In this document: piece after piece, positions 9,020-17,524 of the stretch
Numbering within the stretch: position 1 is the first letter of the stretch
Layout: each line of letters opens with the position of its first letter
From: CAZEAC01 sp964510065
Lineage (GTDB): Bacteria; Bdellovibrionota_C; UBA2361; CAIXSY01
Assembly (NCBI GenBank): GCA_964510065.1
Contig: CAZEAC010000002.1
Location: forward strand, 1-64,000
Direction of reading: 5' to 3'
DNA: 64,000 bases
The notes under the pieces: model-generated
What the model was told of the DNA's origin: nothing
Seen by the model: only the letters and a program-made list of their open reading frames with translations
Database searches by the model: none
Position numbers and translations under genes: made by a program

Positions 9020-10780
9020 TTATTTATCGCCACCATCCATTTTCTGCCGAAGCAAATCACCGAAGGTAACCGTGGCGCTCATGTCCTCGGTCATGTACTC
9101 GGCCAACTGCTCCTTCTCCTGACGACGCTTCATCGCCTTAATGCTTAGGCTGATGCGACGCTCAGCGCGATCAATGTTGGTGACTTCACACTCAATTTGG
9201 TCATCGATCTTAAAGAGATCAGCGGGATTCTGTTCGCGATCAAGTCCGAGCTGCGAATTGTGCACCAACCCTTCGACACCCTCTTCGATCTCGACAAAGA
9301 GACCGAATTCGGTGAGCGAATTGATCTTACCCTTGACCTTCGACCCAACTGGGTAACGCTGCGAGAGCGTATCCCACGGATCGCTTTGAAGCTGCTTAAT
9401 GCCGAGGCTGAGCCGCTCATTGGCCACGTCGATATCGAGCACCATCGCTTCGACATCATCGCCTTTCTTATAAAGCTCCTCGATCTCCTTCGGATCGCGG
9501 ATACGCTTTGTCCACGAGAAATCCGAAACGTGCACAAGTCCGTCAATGCCGTCGAGCTCTTCAAGCCCAACGAAGATTCCGAACTCAGTAATCGAACGAA
9601 CTTTGCCCTTGACTCGAGCGCCCTTCGGAAAGCGGATCTGAAGCTCTTCCCATGGATTTGGCATAAGCTGTTTAAGTCCGAGACCGATTCTATGCTGCTC
9701 AGTGTCAATGCCAAGGATGACTGCCTCGACCTTATCTCCGACATTAAGAAGCTTAGACGGATGCCGCACTTTCTTCGTCCAGCTCATTTCGGAGACATGC
9801 ACCAGGCCTTCGACTCCCTCTTCGAGCTCAACAAAGGCACCGTAGTCAGCAAGGCTGATAACCTTGCCCTGGACTTTGCCGCCAATCGGGAACCGCTCAT
9901 GCACCGTGGTCCACGGATCTGCAATAAGCTGCTTCATGCCGAGGCTGACACGCTCTTTCTCTTGATCATATTTGAGCACCACCACAGGAACTGTCTGGCC
10001 CACCGAAAGCTTTTCAGAAGGATGGTTGAGTCGGCCCCATGAAATGTCAGTAATATGGAGAAGTCCATCAATACCACCCAGGTCAATGAATGCCCCGTAG
10101 TCGGTAACATTCTTGACCACGCCTTCCATGACCACGCCTTCCGCCAATACCTTAAGAGTCTCGGTACGGAGCTGATCGCGCTCGGACATAAGCACCGCGC
10201 GACGTGAAAGAACGATATTACCCTTGTCGCGGGTAATTTTAAGAACTTTAAATTCGAAAACCTGATCTATAAATTTATCAAGATTTCGGTGTGGACGAAT
10301 ATCGATCTGCGAACCGGGAAGGAATGCAGGGATTCCGATATCAACTTGAAGTCCGCCCTTAACCTTTTGAACGACTTTGCCGCTAATGAGCGCGCCAGAT
10401 TTGTAAGCGTCTTCAACTTTGTCCCAAACTTTCTTCTGTTCGGCACGCTCTTTAGAGAGGAGTACCTGCCCCTGTTCACTTTCGAGGGCCAGGATAAATA
10501 CGTCGATTTTATCACCGATCTGAACGGTGACCTTACCTTCAGAGTTTGTAAACTGTTCAATTGGGACAATACCGTCAGATTTGAACCCAATATCAATTGT
10601 TGCGACTTCTTTGTTTAGTCCCGCAACAGTGCCACTGACAATTTTTCCGGGCCTTAAAGAATCAAGCCCTGAACTTACTCGCTTTTCAAATTCGCTCGCG
10701 AATGATCCTGACTCTCCAGTTGAACTTCCACTCATCGCGTCTGCCGCTGCCGTACTCATGTATTCCTTCTTTTTTGACAT
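9020..10780 (-). CDS. rpsA: 30S ribosomal protein S1
   Basis: S1 binds mRNA on the 30S subunit and helps start translation on leaders with weak Shine-Dalgarno sites. The 586-residue product has six S1 (OB-fold) domains in a row. The last four carry the strong core pattern YGAFV or FGIFV, then G-GLVH-SE-SW, then the linker DPW; the first two are the divergent ribosome-binding pair. Length and domain count match the proteobacterial protein. An ATG at 10759, preceded by AGAAGGA, is an equally good start and would drop seven residues. cmk lies upstream on the same strand, the classic cmk-rpsA order, 226 bp away. Confidence 0.95.
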   Translation of the reverse strand: MSKKKEYMSTAAADAMSGSSTGESGSFASEFEKRVSSGLDSLRPGKIVSGTVAGLNKEVATIDIGFKSDGIVPIEQFTNSEGKVTVQIGDKIDVFILALESEQGQVLLSKERAEQKKVWDKVEDAYKSGALISGKVVQKVKGGLQVDIGIPAFLPGSQIDIRPHRNLDKFIDQVFEFKVLKITRDKGNIVLSRRAVLMSERDQLRTETLKVLAEGVVMEGVVKNVTDYGAFIDLGGIDGLLHITDISWGRLNHPSEKLSVGQTVPVVVLKYDQEKERVSLGMKQLIADPWTTVHERFPIGGKVQGKVISLADYGAFVELEEGVEGLVHVSEMSWTKKVRHPSKLLNVGDKVEAVILGIDTEQHRIGLGLKQLMPNPWEELQIRFPKGARVKGKVRSITEFGIFVGLEELDGIDGLVHVSDFSWTKRIRDPKEIEELYKKGDDVEAMVLDIDVANERLSLGIKQLQSDPWDTLSQRYPVGSKVKGKINSLTEFGLFVEIEEGVEGLVHNSQLGLDREQNPADLFKIDDQIECEVTNIDRAERRISLSIKAMKRRQEKEQLAEYMTEDMSATVTFGDLLRQKMDGGDK

Positions 10781-10981
10781 CCTGGATCGGTTCCTTTCTG
10801 TTTTTACTTCGTTCCTTCAACCTGCGAATCCAATGCACGGTACCACTGCCATCTGCACGATCCAGATCTGACCGTTCATGCAAACGGAGCAAACAGCACT
10901 TTCCCGTGTAACTGAAACAACAGGGGCTTCTAGAGATGCTGAAATTTGCCCACACACTGTGACGATACGGGGCAATCAGCG

Positions 10982-11006
10982 CTAACCTGGATCTCTCACA
11001 GGTTAG
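10982..11006 (-). terminator. Small hairpin directly after the cmk stop
   Basis: CTAACCTG and CAGGTTAG form a perfect 8-bp inverted repeat with a 9-nt loop, abutting the cmk stop codon. There is no U-tract, so it may attenuate or process the cmk-rpsA transcript rather than end it. The rest of the gap up to rpsA holds only the rpsA leader. Confidence 0.45.
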
Positions 11007-11723
11007 TTATCTACGTGGGCCAAGCCCACGAGAAACGGCAAGATCATACATTTTCTGCACGACTTCGGTCAATCGTTGCCGGGAGTTATCTATGATTATT
11101 GCTCCGTCAGCGGGGAGTGTCGGGGCAATACTACGCTCCGAATCACGTTTATCGCGTTCGATTACCTCAATTTCTATTTCTCTTTTCAATAAGTTACGCT
11201 TATGCTCGGGGAGCTTTTGAAAATCGCCGTAGAGCTGCTGAAGACGCCTTTCAATACGGACATCCTGGTCGGCCTCGATAAAAAACTTTAGGGGCGCCTT
11301 CTCAAAGATGATCGTGCCCATATCGCGCCCTTCAGCAACAAGCGGATCATCGTCAAAACAGCCGCGCTGCGGTTCTACCAGGTAGTCACGCACGCCCTTT
11401 AATACCGAGATTTTAGAAGTACGCTCAGAGATCTGCGGTGCTCGCACCTTCTCACCACAATCAATACCATCGATAAGCAGCGTTACTTCGCCCTGCCTAT
11501 TAATGCTCAACTGAAGCTTATGCAGTTTCAGCATCGCCACAATTGCAGCCTCATCCGCGGGGTCGAGTTTACCATCAAGAGTCAACTGGGCCGCCCCTCG
11601 GTAGAAAAGTCCTGAATTGAGATGCCGGAAATTAAGCTTTTCGGCGAGACGGCGTGCCAGGGTGGTCTTGCCAGACCCTGCTAGTCCATCAACTGTAATG
11701 ACCGTGCGCTTAAGCATATGCAT
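11007..11723 (-). CDS. cmk: Cytidylate kinase
   Basis: This enzyme transfers phosphate from ATP to CMP or dCMP for nucleotide salvage and lipid/RNA precursor supply. The 238-residue product has the P-loop GLAGSGKT at 13-20, followed by the CMP-kinase segment with HLNSGLFYR. The middle carries AEGRDMGTIIFEKAPLKFF, the expected CMP-binding Arg-Asp region, and then the LID with RRLQQL. Length fits the family. An ATG two codons downstream of the annotated start is also possible. It lies upstream of rpsA as in many Gram-negative bacteria. Confidence 0.93.
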   Translation of the reverse strand: MHMLKRTVITVDGLAGSGKTTLARRLAEKLNFRHLNSGLFYRGAAQLTLDGKLDPADEAAIVAMLKLHKLQLSINRQGEVTLLIDGIDCGEKVRAPQISERTSKISVLKGVRDYLVEPQRGCFDDDPLVAEGRDMGTIIFEKAPLKFFIEADQDVRIERRLQQLYGDFQKLPEHKRNLLKREIEIEVIERDKRDSERSIAPTLPADGAIIIDNSRQRLTEVVQKMYDLAVSRGLGPRR

Positions 11724-11843
11724 GTGACAATACGTGAGAGTTCAAAGCCCATCAACTTTAAGTCTTTCGCTCTACAGTTATTTTGCTAAGCTGCCGATAT
11801 TACTACAGGAAACTTCCATTGATTTTATTATTCAAAGAGGCCC

Positions 11844-13034
11844 ATGAAGCGTAGGCCCCAGGAGGGGCATAGAGCAGCGATTCTTTTACAGAAACCACTA
11901 ATTGCTTCGGGCAAGAACACCGGCTTAGTTCTCTCCGGTGGCGGGGCCCGCGCAGCATATCAGGTTGGCGCGCTCAAAGCCTTGATCAAATTTTTTGAGG
12001 GACCAACCCGCGAAAAAATTACAGTGATAACTGGAAGCAGTATTGGCGCTATTAACGGCCTTTGCGTTGCTGCCTGTTTGAAGACCGGGCTTCGTCACGC
12101 CGTCGATCAGCTTGAAGAGATGTGGCGACTAAGAAACTTTCGTAACACCTTTGAAGGCACTCCGTCGCAGGCGTTTTTCCGCGCTATCAAGATGGCGGTG
12201 CTTCAGTACATGTCTCCTGGCCCAAACCCCTCATCGAGCGCGATCTTTAATCCCGCGCCGCTCATGCAGCAGGTCGATCAGCTAATTTCAAATAACGGAG
12301 GGCTCGATCCAGACCAACGCGATCCCGATTTATTCGCCATTGGAGTAATGACAACTCTTGAGGGAAAAGAGAGAAAGCCGCTACTTTTTCTGAGCACGCA
12401 CAAACCCATTGAGCAGTCAGTCGTCGATGGCGCATCATTTGAGGTTTGTTATGTCAAATCATTGACCGCAAAACATGGCTTCGCCTCCGCAGCGCTTCCG
12501 GCAGTGCTTCCACCGGTAGAGCTTGACGTCGAGGGCGGTAAAATTCTGCTTGTCGACGGTGGAATCTCGCAGAATATTCCGGTCGATCCGGCGGTTCGCC
12601 TCGGCGCCGATCGTGTTGTTGTAATCGATGTTTCGGGGCGTGACTGGTGGCTCGATCGTTACAACGAGTCACATGACACAAGACCAACCTGGGAGGTGCC
12701 GGCCGGGTTGAAAACGTTCTGCTTAAGACCTCCTGAGACCTTTGTCTGCCGATGTCAAAACGGGGTCGGAGGGCTGCTTCGCGAGGTAGTTTCCGGATCG
12801 CGCTCAAAGTTTATGGCCGCGCTTGGCCCAGTCTGGCCGGTATTTACGCTGCTCAAAAACAAGCTTGGAGAAGAGGTCGCTTATGAAGCGATGAGCTATG
12901 TCGCGTTGGACACGGATTACCTTCACGGTCTCATAGAAAGGGGCTACAACGAAACATTAATGAATCTGCGTAACCGCAGCGAGATCGGGTTCACTCGGAG
13001 CGAAAGCTATGAGAAGTGGATGGAGCAGATCTAA
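11844..13034 (+). CDS. Patatin-like phospholipase
   Basis: This 396-residue predicted serine lipid acyl hydrolase has the patatin oxyanion loop GGGAR at 32-36, the nucleophile elbow GSSIG at 64-68 (Ser66) and the dyad Asp238 in VDGG. No signal peptide is seen, so it is probably cytoplasmic or membrane-associated, like RssA-type proteins; secretion as an effector cannot be excluded. The C-terminal 150 residues have no motif I recognise. AGAGG lies just before the ATG. It is divergent from cmk and converges with an alpha/beta-hydrolase-like gene across a strong hairpin. Confidence 0.88.
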   Translation: MKRRPQEGHRAAILLQKPLIASGKNTGLVLSGGGARAAYQVGALKALIKFFEGPTREKITVITGSSIGAINGLCVAACLKTGLRHAVDQLEEMWRLRNFRNTFEGTPSQAFFRAIKMAVLQYMSPGPNPSSSAIFNPAPLMQQVDQLISNNGGLDPDQRDPDLFAIGVMTTLEGKERKPLLFLSTHKPIEQSVVDGASFEVCYVKSLTAKHGFASAALPAVLPPVELDVEGGKILLVDGGISQNIPVDPAVRLGADRVVVIDVSGRDWWLDRYNESHDTRPTWEVPAGLKTFCLRPPETFVCRCQNGVGGLLREVVSGSRSKFMAALGPVWPVFTLLKNKLGEEVAYEAMSYVALDTDYLHGLIERGYNETLMNLRNRSEIGFTRSESYEKWMEQI

Positions 13035-13112
13035 CGTAAGCGCCTGCTTTTTGGCGCATGCGTCGTCGCGAAAGGTGAGTGCCTCGCCTACGCCAAGAAT
13101 CAGGCGCTTACG
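13035..13112. terminator. Long bidirectional terminator hairpin
   Basis: The outer stem CGTAAGCGCCTG is matched perfectly by CAGGCGCTTACG 12 bp in, and an inner TTGGCG/CGCCAA stem sits inside. It fills the gap between two convergent genes. The left arm contains the 17-mer also found at 4405. Confidence 0.7.
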
Positions 13113-13114
13113 GA

Positions 13115-13765
13115 TTATCCTAGCGCAGCTTTCTGCGGACATTTTGCCGGAATCTCCTGAAAATCTTCTATTGCATCTGAAAGTTCGCTCAGCGCTTCGC
13201 TCGAATTGAGTGTTAGCTGCCAGGCAGTAGGAAGGCCCCGCGCAAGTTCATCTGCCTGGGCATGGAAATACTTGCCAGCCCCTACGGTTGAAACAATCAA
13301 AACTGGGCAGCGAATCCTCTGCAAAAGCGGCTTTGAATCAAACCCCTCGATATCCGATCGGAACGGGAGACCGAGTGGTAACCACTGCTCTAGCTTTCGA
13401 ATAATTCGAGCACGCCGAGTTGGGTGTGGCCGCGTCGATGCGTTCACTAAAATTAACGTACGAACTAACTTGAGATCAGTAAGCGCAAGGCTCTGCACAA
13501 TACTCGAGGCCTCACCAAGCGCGATAAAGCTCGCTTGCCGGATCCCCTTCTCGCCAAGCAACTGGAGAAGCTTCCCAGTCAGTTCACGCCAATTACCTGC
13601 TTCTACGAACGGGGTTTTTATCAGAACAATCCTATTGCGCGGCGTGAGCCGTTCAGCAAGCTGTGTCGCAAGTTCGCCATATTGAGCTTCAGGCTCCGCA
13701 ACAATTATAAACGCGCGCCCCTTGCCGCTATCGCTCTCTATGGTCAGAACTGAACGATCATTCAT
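13115..13765 (-). CDS. Alpha/beta-hydrolase-like protein, possibly inactive
   Basis: From the ATG at 13765 this 216-residue protein has the order of an alpha/beta hydrolase: a first strand (RAFIIVAEP), an elbow region (FIALGEASSIVQSLAL), a hydrophobic strand (LVRTLILVNAS) and a late strand (CPVLIVST). The usual G-x-S-x-G nucleophile is not intact: the elbow reads GEASS. It may therefore be a non-catalytic fold member. The open frame extends 23 codons upstream to an ATG at 13834 with a hydrophobic stretch, which would add a signal-like segment; I prefer the shorter form. The function is unknown. Confidence 0.6.
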   Translation of the reverse strand: MNDRSVLTIESDSGKGRAFIIVAEPEAQYGELATQLAERLTPRNRIVLIKTPFVEAGNWRELTGKLLQLLGEKGIRQASFIALGEASSIVQSLALTDLKLVRTLILVNASTRPHPTRRARIIRKLEQWLPLGLPFRSDIEGFDSKPLLQRIRCPVLIVSTVGAGKYFHAQADELARGLPTAWQLTLNSSEALSELSDAIEDFQEIPAKCPQKAALG

Positions 13766-13861
13766 AGCTGATTTCCTAGCAGAAACGAGCGGCACAAGAA
13801 ACAATGCAAAAAGTGCTCTGGAACATTTGCTCAAGTTATGTTTTTTAGGTAAAAGATCTGT

Positions 13862-13903
13862 ATGCGTTTCAGGAAGAAACCATTTCTAGGCGTGCTCAAA
13901 TGA
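13862..13903 (+). CDS. Possible 13-codon leader peptide
   Basis: An ATG at 13862 opens a 13-residue frame (MRFRKKPFLGVLK) whose TGA overlaps the ATG of the next gene as ATGA. It could couple translation into the cysteine-motif gene, which has no good ribosome site of its own. Evidence is only the overlap, and chance is a real alternative. Confidence 0.25.
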   Translation: MRFRKKPFLGVLK

Positions 13904-14220
13904 TTGGCAAGCCCGGCCCATTCCAGATCATCGAAGATCAGGGGCCAGGAGAAAATAATTGTCCCATCGATCCGCCGCGGCGCCGCTATTCGTGTCCCAA
14001 TTATGAGACCTGTTTAAATCTCGCTGCAGCCCTCAACTGGGACAGCTTTACCTGCCGCGGCTGCAACACCGCCATCGACGAGAAATTACTTTGGCGCGCG
14101 CGCCAGGCGCGAAAGCGCGACACCTTCGTGAACACACTCTGCGAGATACCTGAGATTCAATATGTCGGCGCAGATGATGAGGCCCCCGAACCACCGATGC
14201 AGGTTGTCGCGAAGAGGTAG
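13900..14220 (+). CDS. Small cysteine-motif protein, unknown function
   Basis: This 106-residue soluble protein has four clustered cysteines (CPNYETC then CRGC, about 21 residues apart), plus an upstream Cys near residue 21, suggesting a small zinc-binding module. The N-terminus is Pro-rich, the middle is hydrophobic and helical (LNLAAALNW), and the C-terminus is acidic then basic. I do not recognise a named family, although similar CPxYxxC...CxxC proteins occur as unknowns in delta-proteobacteria-like genomes. It lies upstream of csrA with about 300 bp between. Confidence 0.65.
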   Translation: MIGKPGPFQIIEDQGPGENNCPIDPPRRRYSCPNYETCLNLAAALNWDSFTCRGCNTAIDEKLLWRARQARKRDTFVNTLCEIPEIQYVGADDEAPEPPMQVVAKR

Positions 14221-14455
14221 AAACGATAGCGCCGCATTAGCGGTATCCTTAAAGTCCGCAAAGGCTGATTTTCCCTGACTTGACTAAGTAGCCAAATAGC
14301 AGTTGAATTGGCGGCCCGGTTGAGACAGCGTGCAAGAAGGTTTTTGGGAGCTTCGCTTTGGCCGGCATTTTTGCCGACAGTATTTTTGGTTGCCGACGAA
14401 AGCGCAGCTCCCGTATATGTTGTAAGAATCCTTGGCCTTTTATATTAGAGGCCTC

Positions 14456-14519
14456 TCCTGGTTGGAACCAGGATTTGGACCCTAAGGGACTGGGACTACG
14501 GGACTGCGAGAGAGGAAAG
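14456..14519 (+). promoter_or_regulatory. csrA leader with GGA hairpin and repeated GGA motifs
   Basis: TCCTGG and CCAGGA form a 6-bp stem with loop TTGGAA at 14456-14473, placing GGA in a hexaloop, the arrangement CsrA prefers. Further GGA triplets follow up to the AGAGGA ribosome site at 14511-14516. Such leaders let CsrA block its own translation in well-studied bacteria. Here autoregulation is inferred from sequence only. Confidence 0.55.
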
Positions 14520-14521
14520 TT

Positions 14522-14773
14522 GTGCTTGTCCTGTCGCGCAAAGTCAACGAGAACATAGTGATAGACGGGCGAATCATCGTAAAGGTGGTTCGCGTTGAGG
14601 GTAACTTCGTAAAACTTGGAATCCAAGCTGGTTCGGATGTTCCGGTACATCGCCAGGAGATTTACGACGAAATTCAGAAGACATCGGCCGCCAAGAGCGC
14701 CGCAAACAGTGCAGGGACTAACCAGCCGACAAAGGATGTTGGCGGAGACACTTCAGGTCAGACACCAACCTGA
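14522..14773 (+). CDS. csrA: Carbon storage regulator CsrA
   Basis: CsrA is a small dimeric RNA-binding protein that blocks or stabilises target mRNAs, often setting motility, storage and surface traits. The first 55 residues match the family closely (MLVLSRKVNENIVI, then the VKLGI and VPVHRQEIYDEI core). The protein has 83 residues; the 25-residue Ala/Thr/Gly-rich tail is longer than in many homologues. It starts with GTG at 14522, with AGAGGAAAG 5 nt upstream. No fliW is present in the window. Confidence 0.94.
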   Translation: MLVLSRKVNENIVIDGRIIVKVVRVEGNFVKLGIQAGSDVPVHRQEIYDEIQKTSAAKSAANSAGTNQPTKDVGGDTSGQTPT

Positions 14774-14797
14774 CAAGCCCTACAAGGTGTACTTGGG

Positions 14798-15778
14798 TCA
14801 AGACGCACGCTGTCTCGACCCATTTTCAAAATCGGAAATTTCATTTTTCCGCGCACGAATAAAAAGCCAGATCACACCACCCACCAGAGCAAGAATATAG
14901 CTCTTTGCGCGAAGTAGGATTCCCACGCCCAAGGCTTCCGCGCCGCTTGCGCCAATACCTTGAAGAAAGACAAAAAATGCTCCTTCCTGCAGACCAAGGC
15001 CACCCGGGGTTACTGGTATTGCTCCGATAAGAAGTATTAACGGTACTACCACAAAAAGATCGGTGAAGTTCGCATCATGCCAACCCACGGCGTACGCCGC
15101 GACATAGGTATTTATAATTGTGAGGCTATGGAATCCGAATGAGAGAAACAAGGCCTTACAAAGTAGTACCTTCTCTCCACGAATCGAGCCAATCGACTGC
15201 TGAAGCCTTTCAAGGTGTCCAATCCATACACTGCTTTTCGGAAGCTTCCGCGCCGTCTTGATTGCAAGTGGCGAAAGCGAGACCAGAGTTAAAGTTACCA
15301 AGCCAAGTGCCATCGCGACCACCAATAGCTTCACCGGCAGAGTAACGACCGGTGCCATCCACACAAAGACAAGCGCAAGAATCAGCATCGCCACGAAACC
15401 GGTGTAGCGCTCAAGGATAGTCGCGGCGAAAGCCTGATGCTGCCCAGCTTTCTTCCCGGCATACCAGCTTCGAAGCGCGTCGCCACCAATATATGATGGG
15501 ATTACGAGGTTTATGAAGTAGCCAACCAGATAAAGGTTAAAAAGATGCAGGACCGAGATCCTTGTACCGAAGTGTTCGACGAAGTAGCTCCATTTGAGCG
15601 CACTCACATACACCAGGAGCACAGAGAGAAGCATAAGCAGCGCTATCGTCGAGACCGTAAGATTCTGAAACGCGCCGAACAGCTCGCTTAGGTTGGCACG
15701 GTATAGAAGAACTCCAAGGAGCACCAACGCGCCTACGTTTCCGGCCCAACGCTTTTTTATTAGGGAACTTTCTGACAT
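14798..15778 (-). CDS. UPF0104 / LPG-synthase-TM family membrane protein
   Basis: This 326-residue inner-membrane protein has about eight hydrophobic helices. It carries the family signature PSYIGGDALR near residue 95, ERYTGF after it, and PGGLGLQEG in the C-terminal half. Relatives include the flippase half of MprF and many proteins near polysaccharide genes; they are thought to move or help modify lipids, but this one has no synthase domain. The ATG at 15778 gives a short charged N-terminus before the first helix; a start 10 codons upstream is also open. It converges on csrA, 24 bp apart. The precise substrate is unknown. Confidence 0.8.
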   Translation of the reverse strand: MSESSLIKKRWAGNVGALVLLGVLLYRANLSELFGAFQNLTVSTIALLMLLSVLLVYVSALKWSYFVEHFGTRISVLHLFNLYLVGYFINLVIPSYIGGDALRSWYAGKKAGQHQAFAATILERYTGFVAMLILALVFVWMAPVVTLPVKLLVVAMALGLVTLTLVSLSPLAIKTARKLPKSSVWIGHLERLQQSIGSIRGEKVLLCKALFLSFGFHSLTIINTYVAAYAVGWHDANFTDLFVVVPLILLIGAIPVTPGGLGLQEGAFFVFLQGIGASGAEALGVGILLRAKSYILALVGGVIWLFIRARKNEISDFENGSRQRAS

Positions 15779-15870
15779 CAGGGAGAAGATAACAGGGATC
15801 TGTTGCAATTCAAGGTGTTTGAATAAAGAAAAGGCAACTACTCATTAACCCCGGGTGTTTTTGAGAAGTC

Positions 15871-15940
15871 TTTTCCTGACTCTGTGACCTCTGTGGTTTA
15901 CGTGTATCAAAAACCACAGAGATTACCGAGAAAGGGAAAA
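15871..15940. repeat. CCACAGAG-type palindrome, copy A
   Basis: AAACCACAGAG and its complement form an 11-bp inner stem around a 10-nt loop, with imperfect outer pairing. Related palindromes occur at 27870-27909 and 37427-37519. This copy lies just upstream of the UPF0104-family gene. Confidence 0.65.
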
Positions 15941-15943
15941 ACA

Positions 15944-16084
15944 GGGGTCTACTCGATTGTCTCCTCAGGCTGTCAAGAGTTGCGGGATACCGTGCATTCA
16001 CCGGAACAAGTGAGGTGTTTGCGACGAGGAGTGGGTTTGGCCGGGAAGCTCCTTAACATCTGAAGAGACAATCGAATAGACCCC
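15944..16084. mobile_element. 141-bp MITE-like element with 25-bp terminal inverted repeats
   Basis: The segment starts with a 25-nt repeat at 15944-15968 (GGGGTCTACTCGATTGTCTC and onward), repeated inverted at 16060-16084 with two mismatches. The 91-bp interior has no open frame. No clear target-site duplication is visible. No second copy was noticed in the window. Confidence 0.6.
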
Positions 16085-16101
16085 CATATATAAACCTAGG
16101 C

Positions 16102-16443
16102 TCATTTCACCATCACCTTTACTGCGTAGCGCTCACCGGAAGCGTTGAGAGTTGTTGAAATCGTGCATATAGCGCCAACTTTGATCTCGCCAATTACCCA
16201 AGTGGCTTCATCGATAAAGAATTCTTTGCCGTCAACACTGTAAGGCGCCTCTTTGCCGCGAAGAATAATACCCTGGAGCGTTTCGCGATCTGCTCTGTTC
16301 GAACCTTCAACATTTGCCTTCTTCAGAACGACACCAGCTTTCTGGCAGCTTTTGGCACTTCTTTTCTGTCGAGATGGCGTCAAAATATCGAGTGAGAGTA
16401 GCTTCATCGAATGCTCTGACATATTTTTAAATAGACTTCGCAT
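16102..16443 (-). CDS. Small conserved-looking protein, DUF5666-like C-terminus
   Basis: This 113-residue protein has a basic N-terminus without a clear signal sequence and a beta-rich second half: GIILRG, then YSVDGKEFFIDEATWVIGEIKVGA, then RYAVKVMV. The order of short strands around V-DG-x-F-hD and G--KVGA resembles the DUF5666 beta-barrel repeat, but one copy only, and the match is weak. A start at the seventh codon downstream is also possible. The gene lies alone between repeat-rich regions. The function is unknown. Confidence 0.5.
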   Translation of the reverse strand: MRSLFKNMSEHSMKLLSLDILTPSRQKRSAKSCQKAGVVLKKANVEGSNRADRETLQGIILRGKEAPYSVDGKEFFIDEATWVIGEIKVGAICTISTTLNASGERYAVKVMVK

Positions 16444-16963
16444 CGTAATCTCTTAGCAATGAATATCTCTCACTGCCCTCCCTTAAACTCTTTAAAACGA
16501 CTTAAACAGACATTGCGGGAGTGAAGTGCAGGAAGCGGGCCAACGAAAGGGCCTGCGAACGACGCGCAAAATTTGATCGGGCCTAACCCATCGAGAGTAG
16601 GAAGCAAGCCCGGCAAGTGACAGAGATCGTCATAGAAAGTGACGATCTCGGTCACTGCTAAAACCGCCTCCCCATGTCACCTCAATGGGTAGAGCTATTT
16701 AGCTTGGGCCGCAAATTTGTAAGAGCGACCCTCTGGATTGTAATGCATAAATGGTACCAGCTCGAATGAGAGGCATTCAGCTATGAAGATTTCTTAGAGC
16801 GTTCAAAAGAATTTACTTCTGTCCGAAATACACCTCTCCTATCTAAGCCCTCAGCCTTTTTGGGACACAGCAAAATATTCACAAGTTTTTACAACCTACC
16901 CCAGCAAACAAGCCAAGGAAGAGTGGTGCTTGCAAATGTGATTAGATTGCGTTCGAGGGCCAT
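16444..16963. other. Non-coding stretch with a long hairpin
   Basis: No supported gene. At 16617-16655 there is a 16-bp near-perfect stem (GTGACAGAGATCGTCA paired with TGACGATCTCGGTCAC) around a 7-nt loop. The 61-codon open frame across it on the minus strand is an artefact of this palindrome. The rest shows nothing I can name. Confidence 0.5.
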
Positions 16964-17193
16964 GAAATAATAGCGTTGAGTACTCGCTCAAACGAAAGAC
17001 GACAAGCCGCGGGGTCACCGGTGAATTTGAAGGATTGAGACGTATATTAACGGGGACTTGAGAAACGAAGGCCCGAAGGGGAGCTTCGCTCCGCCAGAAG
17101 GCTTCCACCTTCGCTCTATCGAGCTACGGTGGACAAGCAAGCGGCTTGCCTCGCTGTAGCCTTGCGCGAGGGCGGGAACGCCTCAACGCTCAG
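16964..17193 (+). repeat. 230-bp long inverted repeat, left copy
   Basis: This segment recurs inverted at 18886-19116 with roughly 90% identity by eye. It contains a TTGAG/CTCAA palindrome near its outer end and, at 17104-17133, a TCCACC...GGTGGA hairpin of the TCCGCC-type family. Short open frames across it are not protein-like. The pair flanks an rsmH remnant, one unknown gene and higBA. Confidence 0.75.
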
Positions 17194-17282
17194 CGCGAGA
17201 GCTGAAGCCATTAACCTCTTACAAAAGTAATAAGTCGCAATATGCGCTGAAGTAGTATGGGGCCCAGAATGCGGGTAACTCT

Positions 17283-17477
17283 TTACGCACAAGTAGGTGT
17301 TCCTTTTAGCGGGCGGAGCGTCTGCCCCTCCCAATGGCGCATAGTGTGCGCGACGATCTTATCCTCGAGCGAATGAAAACTGATAAAAATTTGTTTATGC
17401 CGACAGTCCGATAGGCAAAAATGCTCTATAACATCACGAAATCTGAGCCAAAGAAAATGGGAGTGTTTTTTATCCTC
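17283..17477 (-). pseudogene. rsmH (mraW) C-terminal remnant
   Basis: A 64-codon open stretch without a start codon encodes ISFHSLEDKIV at 17352-17384. ISFHSLEDRIV is the signature of RsmH, which methylates N4 of C1402 in 16S rRNA. The flanking residues match the family only weakly and a stop closes the frame soon after, so this is a decayed 3-prime piece; an intact rsmH should exist elsewhere. It lies inside the island bounded by the 230-bp inverted repeat. Confidence 0.6.
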
Positions 17478-17524
17478 TCATCCCATAACAAAAGGTGGGC
17501 AGATACAGTAAGAGAGGAGAAACA

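Noticed and set aside
16470..16655. 61-codon minus-strand frame starting MTEIVTFYDDL
   Set aside because: Its start and first codons are formed by the 16-bp hairpin at 16617-16655 and the rest looks random.
17116..17334. 72-codon minus-strand frame
   Set aside because: It runs through the long inverted repeat in a different frame from the rsmH remnant and is not protein-like.
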